Below, in pieces: positions 21,825 to 32,643 of a stretch of DNA of 64,000 nt. Below the pieces are notes generated by a model. That model made no database searches. It was not told where the DNA came from and was given only the letters and a program-made list of their open reading frames with translations. Location: positions 457,698,501-457,762,500 of the forward strand of contig CM028129.1 of assembly GCA_016271365.2 (NCBI GenBank), in the 5' to 3' direction. Both the position numbers and the translations under genes were made by a program. Within the stretch, counting starts at the first letter, position 1. Each line of letters opens with the position of its first letter. The DNA is from Neoceratodus forsteri. Its lineage: Eukaryota; Chordata; Ceratodontiformes; Ceratodontidae.

Positions 21825-22000
21825 TGGAGGGGGGTGAGGCCAGTGTGACGCTGCAGGGCCATCTCCTTCCAGGCCGCCCAGCCGGCCTACCACTCCCAGG
21901 GGAGTTCCAACGCCTCATGGAGGGGGGTGAGGTCAGCTCGACGCCCAGGGCCATCCCCTAGGCCGACCTGCCGGCCTATCTCACCTGGGGAATCCCCTCT
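21825..22000 (+). repeat. About 95-bp duplicated unit in DIRS leader
   Basis: GGAGGGGGGTGAGGCCAG at 21828 recurs as GGAGGGGGGTGAGGTCAG near 21920, followed in both by a GACGC box, CAGGGCCATC and GCCGGCCTA. Two units, GC-rich, non-coding. Confidence 0.8.
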
Positions 22001-22635
22001 CTCTCTCTTTTTCTCAGGCCTCCAGCAGAGCGAGGCCCAGGACACCTGACAGGGATTTCGGGACTCAAGGGGGTCACTCTCCTCTTTGTGGGCGGGACCA
22101 CGCCCGCGCAGGCCTCCTGACCCACGACCCTCCCCTGCTTTGCTCTGCTGGCAGCGAGCCAAGCAGCAGTCTGGCCCAGTGATTCGGGCCCTACACCGCA
22201 TCCCACTGGCCCTAACACAAGCTAGGGACCTCGGACTCCGAATTCTTCTTATTTAAAAAAAAAAAGCCAGAAGGAGAGACAACTGGGAGACTTCACGATT
22301 CCCTCGGGTCCCTCTCATAGCGACCCCAGGAGAACAACGTAGAGCCACTGCCCGGGTACCTCACACAGCGACCCAGGCAGATCCTGTGATCCCCATCCCC
22401 AGCTCTTGGGGGGTCGTGGCCCCCTCCCACAGCAGGCACGCACCCCTGAGCAGGATGACCATTCTGGGGATAGACGGAAGAGGTTTTGGAAAGAAGTCTC
22501 CACCTTGCGGCTCGGGCTAAGGGCCCTCTCACAGCGCCCTTACCATAGCAGCCTTCCAATTGGGTCTAGGGGGGGAAACGCCAGAGTCTTTTTTTTTTGT
22601 CCTCCGCTCAGATCTCTCTCTCTATTGTGTTGCAG

Positions 22636-23875
22636 ATGGTTAAGGCAAAGAAATGCACAGCGTGCAGCACCACCCTCCTCCCTCAAACTCCAGGCCCCCT
22701 ATGAGCAGCCTGCCTCATGGACGAAGAGCTGTCTTCAATGGAGAGAACACCTCCACTAGCTCCTTCCCTTCCCGGCCCCAGCAACTTGACATGGGTGGAC
22801 CCGGGCTCCCTACTGATTCAAAACCAACAAGCTGCGGTGGCCATGATGGAGAGCCAGCAAAACTTCATGCTGAAGATCATGGAGAAACTGGAAGTGCTTA
22901 CACAGGACAGAGCTAGACCAGCCAGAGCGGAGCCTCCCCGTCAAAGCGATCCTCCAGAAGAGACACCGGCACCAGAGGACTCGCTCCCCAGCATTCCCCA
23001 GGACGGCAACACTGAGGAGAGAGAGAAAGAGGACGAGTTCGAAGAGGAGGAAGAGGAGGAGGAGGAGCATGGCCTGGATTCCGACATAGAGGACCTCGAT
23101 CAACAGCCAACCCCCTCTCTGACCTCTAAACTGTGCGCATTCAAGGCAATTCCCAGTCTCATGAAGGTCATCAAGGCCACCATGGGCCTTACCACAGAGG
23201 AACAAGAAGGGGAGAAGACGGAATCCAAGCTAGACCCTATGATCCAGCTAAGGACCACCACCCAGAGACTTTCCCAGTCTGCCCGGCCATTGAGGAACTG
23301 ATTCATACCGAATGGCAATCCACGGATCCGGCAGAATGCCGAACAGAAGAAACCTACTCAAAATGTACCGATTCTGGGCGACAAGTCTGCGCTGTGCAAG
23401 GCCCCTCCATCGATCCCAAGTGGCAGCCTTGAGTAAGAAGACCGTGACTGCCTGCGGCACCATAGCACTCAAGGACCCTACCAACAAGAAAATTGAGGAC
23501 ATGTTGAAAAAGACATTCAAAATCGAGGGTACCATGGCCAAGGCAATGACAGCGGCAATCTATACCTCGAGGGCCCAGATCCGCTGGTTGGAGGAACTGC
23601 AGGAGCAGGCAAGCCCGAAGTCGAGGGAGGCTGAATTATTACACTACACCCTTGATGCAGCCAAGTACCTCGCTGACATGGCAGTGGACTCTCTACGCCT
23701 CCAGGCCAGGGCGGCTGCCATCACAAACCGAGCCCGCAGAGCACTATGGCTAAAACTCTGGGACGCCGACTCAGAATCTAAGACTTTGCTTCAGAATTTA
23801 CCCCTCAAGGGGGGGTCATGTATTTGGGGAAGGCCTACAGGCTTATCTGAAACAGAAGGAAGAGGGTAGGGACCT
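22636..23875 (+). pseudogene. DIRS gag
   Basis: Likely start ATG at 22636 (MVKAKKCTACSTTLL, with a CxxC pair). The frame shifts soon after. 22717-23301 reads an acidic region with an uninterrupted run of glutamates near 23040-23070. 23312-23869 gives a helical region, LEELQEQASPKSREAELL, and a C-terminus RARRALWLKLWDADSESK followed by LQNLPLKGG. That W-x-AD-SK-LP-G signature is usual at the end of DIRS gag. RNA-binding structural protein by family; at least two frame changes. Confidence 0.8.
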
Positions 23876-24199
23876 CTTAAGGAATAGGTCAAGACCCTCA
23901 CATCTACCAGCTGCTAGACGCAGGTTTCGGCCCGGAGCAAAGAGCCAAAGCCACAGGGAACCCTACTACTAAATCTACTCCTTTGAGACAGGGGCCCCAC
24001 ATCCTTCTCACGCACTTCGCCTTCAACAACTACAAGTCCCCTCCTCCTTCAGACCTCGAGGTCAAAGGTCCGGAGGCCATGGAAGAGGATTCAGGGAAAC
24101 AGTGACTCCTTTTCCTAAGACCCCTCAGTACCCCGGTCGCCAGCGGTTGGCTCTCTTAAGCCCACCGCTGGGAAGTCACCACGTCGGACAGGTGGGTCC

Positions 24200-24960
24200 C
24201 GGTAGCGTGGTCTCCCGGGGATACACCATAGAGCTGGCTCACCCAGTCCATACCGGATGGTTCGTCTCGTCCCCATCTCCAGAAGAAGGGCCTCACCACA
24301 CCAGGTGCAGGGTATCCTGGCAGATCTGATCCTGAACAGGGCCATTCAACCAGTCCCAGTTCAGGGCGGGGGAAGGCGTACTCCATCTTCCTTCCTAGTG
24401 CCAAAGAAGTCGGGGACCTCAGGCCCATCCTGGACCTAAAACAGCTGAACAAGTGACGTGATCCCACGTCGGTTCAAGATGGAGACGGTCCGATCCATTC
24501 TAAGGGGATCAGGGTAGGCGACTTCCTAACCTCAATCGACCTAAGGGCCGCCTACCTACATATTCCCATCATCAAGAACCACAGAAGGTTTTCGCTCACA
24601 TCTTGGGCCAGCACTTTCAGTACCGGCACTTCCATTCGCCTGTCCTCAGCCCCCAGGGTCTTCACAGGTCTCCATCACCTTGGTGGCCAGGCTCAGGGAA
24701 CAAGGGCTAGACATAGTCCCATATCTGGATGACTGGCTCATACGGGCACGGTCCAGGGATCAGGCGCAAGCCCACACAGACTTCGCCGTACGGGCACTCA
24801 GGGACCACGGATGGGTGGTGAACGAGGAAAAAGAGCCACCTCCACCCAACCCAGCAGATCGAGCATCTTGGGGCCGCCATCGACTCAGCAGACGGCTGGG
24901 CAAAACCGGCCCCAGCGCGGATCCGCAGCCTCCGGCACCTGGCTGGACATCTAAGGTCAC
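24200..24960 (+). pseudogene. DIRS reverse transcriptase
   Basis: Plus-strand RT in shifting frames. RTPSSFLVPKKSG and an LRPILDLKQLN box (about 24420-24450) are followed by DFLTSIDLRAAYLHIPI (motif A, about 24525-24575), a decayed APRVFTG box (about 24650) and YLDDWLIRARSRDQA (YLDD catalytic box, about 24720-24760). A stop follows LKQLNK and several frames are mixed, so no full RT can be made. The YLDD form and neighbouring RNase H are typical of DIRS elements. Confidence 0.88.
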
Positions 24961-25212
24961 ACCCGCGCACCACAGTAGCAGAAGTCGCGAAACTCCTGGG
25001 CTACATGGCCTCCTGCATCGACCTCGTCCCGTGGGCCAGATGGCACATGCGCCCACTCCAAAACTTCATTCTGGCAAGCGGAGCGCCAAACGAGTTCAAC
25101 TTGCACCGCCCGGTACAGCTGCCTGCAGGAGTGAGATCCTCCCTGAGGTGGTGGTCCACTCCGGGAAATCTGACAAGAGGGGTCCCACTGGAAGCACCCC
25201 CTCCGATTCCCA

Positions 25213-25851
25213 TTGAGACGGACGCGAGTCTCTCCGGTTGGGGAGCCTGCCTGGGGGACGAGTCTGCGCAGGGCACCTGGTCCCCCGGCAGAGACCCTAC
25301 TCTCAATAAATGTACTGGAGATGAGAGCGGTGTTCCACACGCTCCAGGCTTTCTGCCACCTCATACAGAAACAGTCGGTTCTGATCAAATCAGACAACCG
25401 CGTGATGGTGGCATACATAGCGAAACAGGGGGGCACCAGAAGCAGGGCCATGTCACGGGAAACCGCGAAAGTAATGAACTGGGCCCAAATTCACCTAACA
25501 CACCTGGGGGTGGTCCATTTAGCCGGGAAGCTAAACATAAGGGCAGATTGGCTCAGCCGCCAACAGATTCATCCCAGAGAATGGCGTCTGCACCCAGACC
25601 TGTTTCGCCTAATCCAGACGACGTGGGGCCCAGTGTCCATAGACCTAATGGCCTCAAGGTACAACACCCAAGTGGACAAGTACCTGTCCAGGTTCAGGGA
25701 CGCGCACTCCCAGGGCACAGATGCACTGTCTCAGGAGTGGCCTCCAAGCGGCGCATACGTGTTCCCCCCTCTACCTCTCATTCCTCAAGTCGTGGAAAAG
25801 ATCCGGAGATCCCGAATCACTGTCATCCTGGTGGCCCCGTACTGGCCCTGA
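25213..25851 (+). pseudogene. DIRS RNase H and methyltransferase-like domain
   Basis: The RNase H start IETDASLSGWGA is just upstream in another frame (about 25213-25250). The 212-codon frame then has LEMRAVFHTLQAF, VLIKSDNRVMVAYIAKQGG (catalytic D) and HLAGKLNIRADWLSR (catalytic D). The DIRS-specific methyltransferase-like segment follows: WGPVSIDLMASRYNTQ, SRFRDAHSQGTDALSQEW, VFPPLPLI and ITVILVAPYWP at the stop. This is the best preserved DIRS frame. Confidence 0.9.
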
Positions 25852-25879
25852 AGATCATGGTTCACAGCAATCACAGAGA

Positions 25880-27056
25880 TTGCTCTAGCCAGCTTCCGGA
25901 TCCCAACCCGGCCAGACATGCTATTGCAGGGTCCTGTGCTACACCCGGCCCCTCGAACTCTGAAGCTCACGGCCTGGCTCCTGAGAGGGAACGGCTGTCG
26001 GCTCACGGGTACCACGAGTCGGTCATAGGCACGCTGCTCCGGTCTCGTCGCGCCTCCACCACCTCCACATACGAGAGGCAATGGGCTGTCTTCACTCAAT
26101 GGTGCCACCGCCGAGGCTCGGTACCGGAACAAGCGGACCTCCCCACTATCCTACTGTTCCTGCAGCAAGGGGTGGATAAGGGGTTGGCACCCTCCTCTCT
26201 GAGGGTGCAGCTGGCGGCCATAGGGGCGGCCAGAGGCCTGGTCGAGGGGCACCCTCCAGGAGCCCACCCGGACGCAATCCGGTTCCTAAGGGCCGTGGAC
26301 ATCATGCAACCCAGGGCCAGACCTGGGGTCGCTCCCTGGGACTTACCCCTGGTATTGGACTCCTTAAGGGCACCACCATATGAACCCCTCACCGAAGCAG
26401 ACCTTTTCTGGGTAGGCCTGAAGACCGCCTTTCTCGTGGCCATCTGCTCAGCCAGAAGAATCGGGGAGCTAAATTGCACTGTCCTGTGCACCACCCTCCA
26501 CCACCTTCACCTCTCGAGTCACGACTTGGACCGTCCCGGCATTCCAACCGAAGATCCTCACGAAGTTCCACAGGGAACAACCAATAGACCTACCCACCCT
26601 GACCCGCCCTATCTCTCAAGATGGAAACAGCTCCCCGGACCCTCTAGATGTCGGGTCGGCACTCTCGGTCTACTTGGCCAAGTCGCACTCCATCCGCAAG
26701 ACGGAGAGACTTTTCATCATCTCCGAGGGCCAACGTCAGGGGCTAGCAGCATCCAAGACCACCATCGCAGGGTGGATCAAATGGGTCGTGCTCCACGCCT
26801 ATAGGGAAAGACATCTGACCCACCACAGGGCTCAGAGCACACTCCACTAGGGCAGTTTCCACCTCTTGGTCGGAACGAGCACTGGTATCCTCTGAGGACA
26901 TCTGTAGGGCGGCCACGTGGAGCTCCCTACACACCTTCGTGAGGCACTACAGGCTGGAGCAACTGCAGGACTTCAGACCGGCCTTCGCCTCCCACGTCTT
27001 CGCAGCAGCCACACACCTCGAACACTCCGATACATCTGAATCCCAACCGGGGACTT
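25880..27056 (+). pseudogene. DIRS tyrosine recombinase
   Basis: Core-binding domain: SVIGTLLRSRRASTTSTYER, WCHRRGSVPEQAD and LAPSSLRVQLAAI. Catalytic domain: FLVAICSARRIGELNC (catalytic R, about 26455). After a frameshift near 26500 come HSIRKTERLFIISEGQ, AHSTRAVSTSWSERA (H-x-x-R box, about 26840) and DICRAATWSSLHTFVRHY (nucleophile Y, about 26955). These enzymes join the circular DNA copy to the genome. The frameshifts inactivate it. An overlapping 599-codon frame from 25005 is only real after about 25880. Confidence 0.9.
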
Positions 27057-27072
27057 GAACTGCTTGTTATCT

Positions 27073-27176
27073 CCCATGAGGTAATGTCTGGAGTGCCATG
27101 AGATGCCAACCAATCACAATGGGTGTTTACTCACCTGGTAAAGGTGATTGTGTTGGTTGGCATCCATGGCACTCCA
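27073..27176 (+). repeat. DIRS internal complementary region
   Basis: This is the reverse complement of both outer ends joined. CCAACCAATCACAAT matches the left end; GGGTGTTTACTCACCTGG onward matches the right end. The triplet AAT at 27118-27120 marks the join. In DIRS elements this region templates completion of the ends and equals the circle junction. Confidence 0.95.
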
Positions 27177-27432
27177 AAGCCCTCCCTCGGGTATGTTCGG
27201 AGCGTTCCACAAGAGAAGAAAAGGAGAGAAGCTGGAGGTCCTTACTCCTTCAACCTTATTCCGCTACAAGTAAACCTAAGTCGAACCTTGGTTTGAGTAG
27301 TGTGTACAGAATAGGCAATAAATTCAGGCCTCCGGCCCCATTATTGTACCTTGTCGTTGCATGTCTCATTTTTAATAGTCTCTATTGTGTGCTTTGCTTG
27401 CTTGTGTTCTGCTTTCTTCCTTTCAGCTATGG

Positions 27433-27603
27433 AAAATTCAAACTGGAGAGCAGGGCTTCCTGGGACCTGGATATACTGGAAATCTGATCTGGGTCATGTG
27501 CATCATTAGCCTATCAGGTGGGCTGTAACCCATGAGGTAATGTCTGGAGTGCCATGGATGCCAACCAACACAATCACCTTTACCAGGTGAGTAAACACCC
27601 ATT
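27433..27603 (+). repeat. DIRS right inverted terminal repeat
   Basis: Reverse complement of the left repeat, from about 27433 to GTGAGTAAACACCC at 27600, then ATT. Confidence 0.93.
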
Positions 27604-28043
27604 ACATCGATAGCCTGGGGCACACTTACTCAAGTACAAGAGCAGGATGTGAAATCCTTTTGTCCTTATGCTTCCTTTTGTTATTTAAAGAGGTTGTTTA
27701 AAAGCCCACATATAGATCCCTCAGGAGAAGGTCAGACGGAAATGTGGATTCAAGCAGAACCCAGAGTCACTGAATTTGTCAGACTTAGTTGCTTGACTTC
27801 TGCTTTGCTTTGGATAGCTTCCAAAAAGTTGATTTTAAACTGAAAATGCAAATACCTGGTGGTGATGTTTTGCAGAAATCCAGTCCAGGAGACCTTCACA
27901 GATGTAGTGAGCAAGAATGGTGTAGTTACTTCAGGTAGAAAATCTTGTAAATCCCAAAAAACTAAGCTACAGACCCAGACAAACACAAACAGCCACCCAC
28001 ACAGACCCAGGAGTCTTGCAGTCTTTTGACTCAAGTACTCAAG
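27604..28043. other. Unassigned spacer
   Basis: No recognised frame or repeat. It may be the other flank of the DIRS target, but I could not match it to LINE-C. Confidence 0.4.
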
Positions 28044-28293
28044 TAGTGGTTATAAATGATTTCTTCTAAAAAATATGAAGTCATGAGTGGTGTACCCAGG
28101 GATCTGTGCAGGGTCTGGCACTATTTCAAATATATGCTATGGAGAAGGACACAGTATAAATATCCAGTGTATCAGATAGGCTGATGATACCAAAGTTGGT
28201 AGCATAGCAATACCTAGCCTTAGTAAAATTCTGCAAAAAGATCAGAACAACTTATTAGAATGTGCAGATGTGTGGGGCATGAAGTTCAATTAA

Positions 28294-28786
28294 GCAATAA
28301 GCCACAAGGGGGTGTGGGTTATTGGGGGATTTACCATGGCTGGAGTGGTTTACCCCCGAGGCGCAGCCAAGTGGGTAAATCTGTGCCAGCTGTGGTAAAT
28401 TCCCTGATAACCCTGATCCCCCGAGTGGCTTATTGATTATACCAAGTACTGTTTTTTTTTTATTATTTAAAAAAAACAGTACTTGCTATAATGCTTAAAT
28501 AAGCGACTCAGTTGTAGAGCAGTCAGTGTTTTTGTTTACTTTCCCCGATGTATGGAGCTGCTGTTTTACAGTCTCTGCTTAGTGGGGAAACAAGATGTCG
28601 GACGGAGTTCCTTGATTTTTGCCGTTGGATTGCTTTTTTTTGAACATGCGGCTGGCTGGCACCTTTTGCGGTGATTAGCGGTAGATAATCAACACAGGTA
28701 AGGTGCCAGCCTACCTATCTGATTGCTCAGTGTCCGAGATAATGTATAGTTATACATATGGGGTAGAACAATCCAGTGGCTGCTTA
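28294..28786. mobile_element. Foldback element in LINE-F
   Basis: A 493-bp non-coding insert between TTAA at 28290-28293 and TTAA at 28787-28790. It holds three inverted repeats: CAATAAGCCAC-type arms of about 45 bp (28297-28439), AGTACTGTTTTTTT with its inverse (28446-28483) and GGCTGGCACCTT with an exact inverse near 28650 and 28700. It interrupts an RT frame. Class unresolved; the ends do not show piggyBac termini. Confidence 0.65.
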
Positions 28787-28901
28787 TTAACTAGGTGACA
28801 AAAAACCTGAAAGCAAGAAATCAGACAGAGACTTGGGAGTAATTATTAACCGTGAATTTAATATGGGACCTGATTACAATAACAATATAAAAAAGACAAA
28901 G

Positions 28902-29439
28902 TTAGGCCGGCCCGGTGGCGCTGAGGGTTGAGGCGCTGGACACAACACTTCGCGCCACGCCAGTGACCCATGTTCAGGAACAAGCACGGATCACCGGGGA
29001 TCGGCAGGGAGGAGACGGATTGAGCATCCGATGGACTGCTCTCCATCTTTGGGGAGGGGGGATTCTGCGACCAATAATTGCCTGACTCCTAGTGGAGGCT
29101 GGGGCTTGACAGCAAGGAGTCGCACAACAGGGGGCGGAGATGCGGTCCCAGTCACTGGTGGCATTGCATGCCGCGCTCCCACAAGGGGAGCAAAAAAAGC
29201 TGAAAATAGCCTGCAGATGATGATGGGGGAACTCGCAGGCCTTGCACTCGGCTAGCCAAAGGACAGCACCACTGGATCTGGCTTCGTGGGGGAGGGGCCC
29301 CTCTCTGACCCAACTGGGGGGTAAGCCCTAGGGGCGACTGCTGTGCTGGCTGGTAGACGCTGGGGTGACAGGGCTGGGGTTCCCCCAGAGTGAGAGGGCT
29401 GCAGGGCTGGAGCATAAATAATACAATAAAATTAAAAAA
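28902..29439 (+). mobile_element. tRNA-derived SINE with 15-bp target duplication
   Basis: Starts with a tRNA-like head: GGCCCGGTGGCGCTGAGGG resembles an A box and CATGTTCAGGAACA a B box about 55 bases on. About 400 bases of unrelated body and an A/T-rich tail (AATAATACAATAAAATTAA) follow. ATAAAAAAGACAAAG occurs at 28887-28901 and 29440-29454, a 15-bp duplication that fixes the boundaries and shows LINE-machinery insertion. Open frames inside it are not genes. Confidence 0.85.
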
Positions 29440-29856
29440 ATAAAAAAGACAAAGCTAATGGTACATAATACAAAAAAACAATAAAAATAAGAAATAATAT
29501 GGTTTGGAAAGGCATCTGTCAAATACATATCCACCCCACCTGGACTATGGGTCCCAGTTTTGGTCACTATACAAGTAAGTGACATTGCAAAACTTGAGAA
29601 AATACTTGAGTGATAAAACATATGAAAGCAGACTGAAGTTTTTGAATATGTATAGTTTGGAGGGTAGAAGAATATGAGGCTATCCAGGTGATGTATGGCA
29701 TCATAAACAATCTGATGCACTCAATGGGAATTAAATACAAGGTCCTACAAAACCTACAAAGTCACAATAAACAAGTGAAGGGCTCAAAATTCAGAACAGA
29801 CAAAAGAAAATACTATACTTCTGTATGCAAAAAATAAGATATGGAGCTCTTTACAT

Positions 29857-30588
29857 AGAAACATAGATTTTTGGCAGCAGAAAAGGACCCTTAAGTCCAT
29901 CCAGTCTGCCCCTTATCCCTACCTACTCCATCACCACTGACCCACGTTGGTCATAGGTGTCACTCCCTCCCCAAGTTCTTCTAACTAATCTGTCCCTGCC
30001 TATATCCCTTGCATGCTTGAAGCTCCCTACTCATGTTGCTCCCACTACTTCCTCCAGCAGGATGTTCCAGTCATTCACTGCCCTTTCTGTGAAGAAGTAT
30101 TTCGGCACATCTCTCCTAAACTTCCCCTCTTGAGCTTCATTGTTTGCCCCCTTGATCTAGTGACTTCCTTTCTCTGAAATAGACCCTCCACTTGCACCTT
30201 GTTCACTCCTGTGAGGTACTTATAGGTCTCAATCATGTCTGCTCTCACTCTCCTCACTTCTGGGGAGTACAAGTTGAGTTCCTGCAGCCTTTCCTTATGT
30301 GGCTTCTCATGCAACCCCCTTCACCATTTTGGTTGCCCTTCTCTGTACCGCCTCCACCCTTTTAACATCCTTATGGAGGTGCGGCCTCCAGAACTGGACA
30401 CAGTACTCGAGGTGGGGCCTCACCAGTGAGCAATACATTGTCAGCACCACCTCCTTCCTCCTGCTAGAAATTCCGCTTTCAGTGGATCCCAGTATCCAGC
30501 TAGCCTTACCCACTGCTTTGTCACACTGACCAGCCACCTTGAGGTCATCAAATATGGTGACCCCCAGGTCTCTTTCTTGCTTGGTGAC
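29857..30588 (-). pseudogene. CR1-K, 5'-truncated 3' end
   Basis: The minus strand reads a CR1 thumb: [59 protein letters not shown] and KYLTGVNKVQ, then FFTERAVN-type sequence and a UTR. The terminal ACATAGAAACATAG-like sequence lies at 29853-29870. It is truncated at about 30588 before the RT core. Confidence 0.88.
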
Positions 30589-30845
30589 TAAAAAAAAATG
30601 TTTGTCGCTGTACTGGGCTTAGTACAACACAATGCTCAAACTAGGTGAATTGATACCTTTTATTGGACCAACAGAGAATGCTTAGTGACTGTAAGCTCCA
30701 GACTCGTTAATGAACAGTAAAACTAAAGACACATTTGAAAAAAATCTGGGCATTTTTATGGCATAACCAAAACAGGATCCTGCTACTCAGAAGTGGGGCT
30801 AGTCTAGATGGGCTATGACGATACTAATGCTACTCCATAGACAGT
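30589..30845. other. Unassigned repeat-like segment
   Basis: Starts with an A-run and contains GAATTGATACCTTTTATTGG and ACCAACAGAG. It looks like an interspersed repeat, but I cannot name it. No gene. Confidence 0.35.
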
Positions 30846-31745
30846 TTGACAGTTTATTTTAATTAATTTATTTATTCTAGGATTACAAGTTCCTTTGAGC
30901 CAAGGCTCTTTTACAAAGGTTCCACGTCAAGTGGGGAAACAATACAAACATGACAATAATTGCAATTGGCAGTACCAAGCAGTTGAATAAATACATTTGG
31001 GGGAGGTAGGTAACAGGACAGAAAGTTGTATAAACAATCCAAGCATGGGATTCTAAACAGTCTCAAGGATTTGAGATACAGACAGTTGAGGGAAGGAAGG
31101 TACAAAGTCAGGACAGGATTAACAGGGAAGAGTTGAGGGAAATGAGGAGACCCAGGAGAGAGGAGCAGCTGTAGGCTTTGTCAGACTTCGAGAAAGTGCT
31201 AATGCCAGGGATTGAGAAGGGAAGGGGGTAAGGAAGGGGAAGGGTGTGAAAGACAGGGAGAGGTAAGTACTAGTGGGAATAGCAGATTATGAGTGACAAT
31301 CACAGGAGCTGGAGGCAGAGAGGTGGAGGTGAAAGTTGTTTTTGAACTGGCCTAGCTTTTGAAGAGAGGTGAGTTCTTTATTGAGTCCATTAAACCAGGA
31401 GGGTGCACTGTGGGCAAAGGGCCTTTATCCCTGCATGGTGCGGCACTGGGGGTTGTGCAGTATTTGATTTACAGAATCCCTAGTGGGGCAGGGGGTGCAT
31501 GCTGGACATAGGAAGGCTTGGACTCCTGGGGGTGCAAGGCCTAGCGTGATCTTCTTGGTTATTAAGCAAGTGTGGTATTTTATATGGTTGGATAGTTGGA
31601 GCCAGCCCATTTGTGCATAGAGTGCACATGTGTGGGTGAGACAGTGGGATCCAGTGATAAGACGGCAGGCTTCGTTTAGGGTCAAGGACAGGCGCCTAAG
31701 GGCTGTGTCAGTAGCAGAGCCATAGACAGAGACAGTAGTATTAAC
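30846..31745 (-). pseudogene. LINE-E, truncated copy of the LINE-C/D family
   Basis: The plus strand begins TTTATTCTAGGATTACAAG and AGGTTCCACGTCAA, the same tail and UTR signature as LINE-C and LINE-D. A minus-strand C-terminus is at 31425-31745: VYGSATDTALRRLSLTLNEA, CRLITGSHCLTHTC and MGWLQLSNHIKYHTCLITKK. It is 5'-truncated at about 31745, within the thumb. Confidence 0.85.
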
Positions 31746-32330
31746 ATAGTAAAATTACTTTTACAGATTTTTTCCTGTGATTATTTTATCCTGTATGTAA
31801 CTACAGTGTTCCTGCTGGACTGCCAACCTGTTGACTGCTGTTATTCACCCAAGGACCTCCATGAAAATTAGGGCATGGGGTTGAAACCCCATAAACAAAA
31901 ACAGCACGGCGAACAATGCCACAGTCAGAATGACGTGTGTGCAAATAAGATCATTCAGAATACTAACCGATACAAAATGCACACACCACTTAGCAAGTAA
32001 TGGGGGAAACACTGACATTTTTGTATTTCAGGGGCTCTGCCCCTTTAATGTGTGAAGCTTATTTACCCCAAATTATAACAATAAACACAGAGGGGATGTG
32101 TGGACCTTGGGGATAAGGGCAAACTCGGAAGGGGGAAACTTTGCTTCTGGCCATAACAAAAAAAATCAGGAGATGGGGAAGCATGGTTCTTACCACGCTG
32201 TTCAGGCAGTGGCATATTGACCTAGTACCAAAATGAGGTGCTATATCTAATGGGGTTTTCCCAGTTAGAGTAATTTCAAATAAACACATACATAGATTAA
32301 ATAAATAAAAATAAATAAATAAGTAAATAC
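31746..32330. other. Unassigned AT-rich interval
   Basis: No gene recognised. It has a perfect small palindrome, ATGGGGTTGAAACCCCAT (about 31874), and an A/T-rich TAAA run at 32296-32322 that may be a LINE tail. Confidence 0.4.
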
Positions 32331-32635
32331 AATATATATTCACCTGTAAGTTGACCACACTTACAAGTTGATCCACTTTTACCTTGTCAAAGTTTAGAAA
32401 AATAACAGACATTATCTTGCTGCCAAGATTGGATGAAGAAAGTTTTTGTGACCAAAATGAGGCACAAAACTGTTTTTTGTGGCCTGAACTGGACACAAAA
32501 TAAAGCTACACAGTTGCAAAAATTGTTTACCATCGCAAAACCCACAGATAGGTTGGCTTTACAGGTAATTCGAGTCCACCTTCTTGGGGGGCCTATTTTT
32601 GAATCAAAAACTAGACTTATACATGAATCTATACA
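32331..32635. mobile_element. hAT-like MITE
   Basis: A 305-bp non-coding segment flanked by identical GTAAATAC (32323-32330 and 32636-32643), an 8-bp duplication as made by hAT transposases. The ends are imperfect inverted repeats: ATATTCACCTGTAAGT on the left and the inverse of ACTTATACATGAATCTATA on the right. No transposase. Class inferred from duplication length. Confidence 0.65.
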
Positions 32636-32643
32636 GTAAATAC

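Larger units (their letters stand above)
20652..27603 (+). mobile_element. DIRS-type tyrosine-recombinase retrotransposon
   Basis: A 6.95-kb element with inverted terminal repeats (20652 to about 20797 and about 27433-27603), an internal complementary region (27073-27176) and coding order gag, RT, RNase H with methyltransferase-like domain, and YR. ATT stands at both ends and once, as AAT, at the centre of the internal region, as expected if a circle was made and inserted by recombination at that triplet. No longer target duplication is seen. All domains carry frameshifts or stops, so this copy is defective although structurally complete. It truncates LINE-C. Confidence 0.95.
28044..29855 (+). 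pseudogene. LINE-F, decayed CR1-like RT, twice interrupted
   Basis: Plus-strand RT pieces: a VVINDFF-like block and decayed GVPQGS (28044-28110), a YADDTK-like region then WGMKFN (to 28289); after a 493-bp insert, SDRDLGVIINREFN (28825-28860); after the SINE, HPHLDYGSQFWSLYK (29535-29575) and SRLKFLNMYSLEGRR (29620-29665). The order fits CR1 ORF2. Decay is heavier than in neighbouring LINEs, so this is probably one of the older layers. Confidence 0.75.

Noticed and set aside
21412..21837. 141-codon proline/arginine-rich frame in the DIRS leader
   Set aside because: A by-product of the GC-rich hairpin repeats, upstream of gag.
25005..25880. N-terminal 290 codons of a 599-codon frame
   Set aside because: It overlaps the real RNase H frame; only the part after about 25880 matches a tyrosine recombinase.
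28290..28790. piggyBac element
   Set aside because: TTAA is present at both edges but the ends lack the expected terminal sequence and inverted symmetry.
28902..28980. Functional tRNA gene
   Set aside because: The tRNA-like head is the start of a SINE with target duplication; no complete cloverleaf is apparent.
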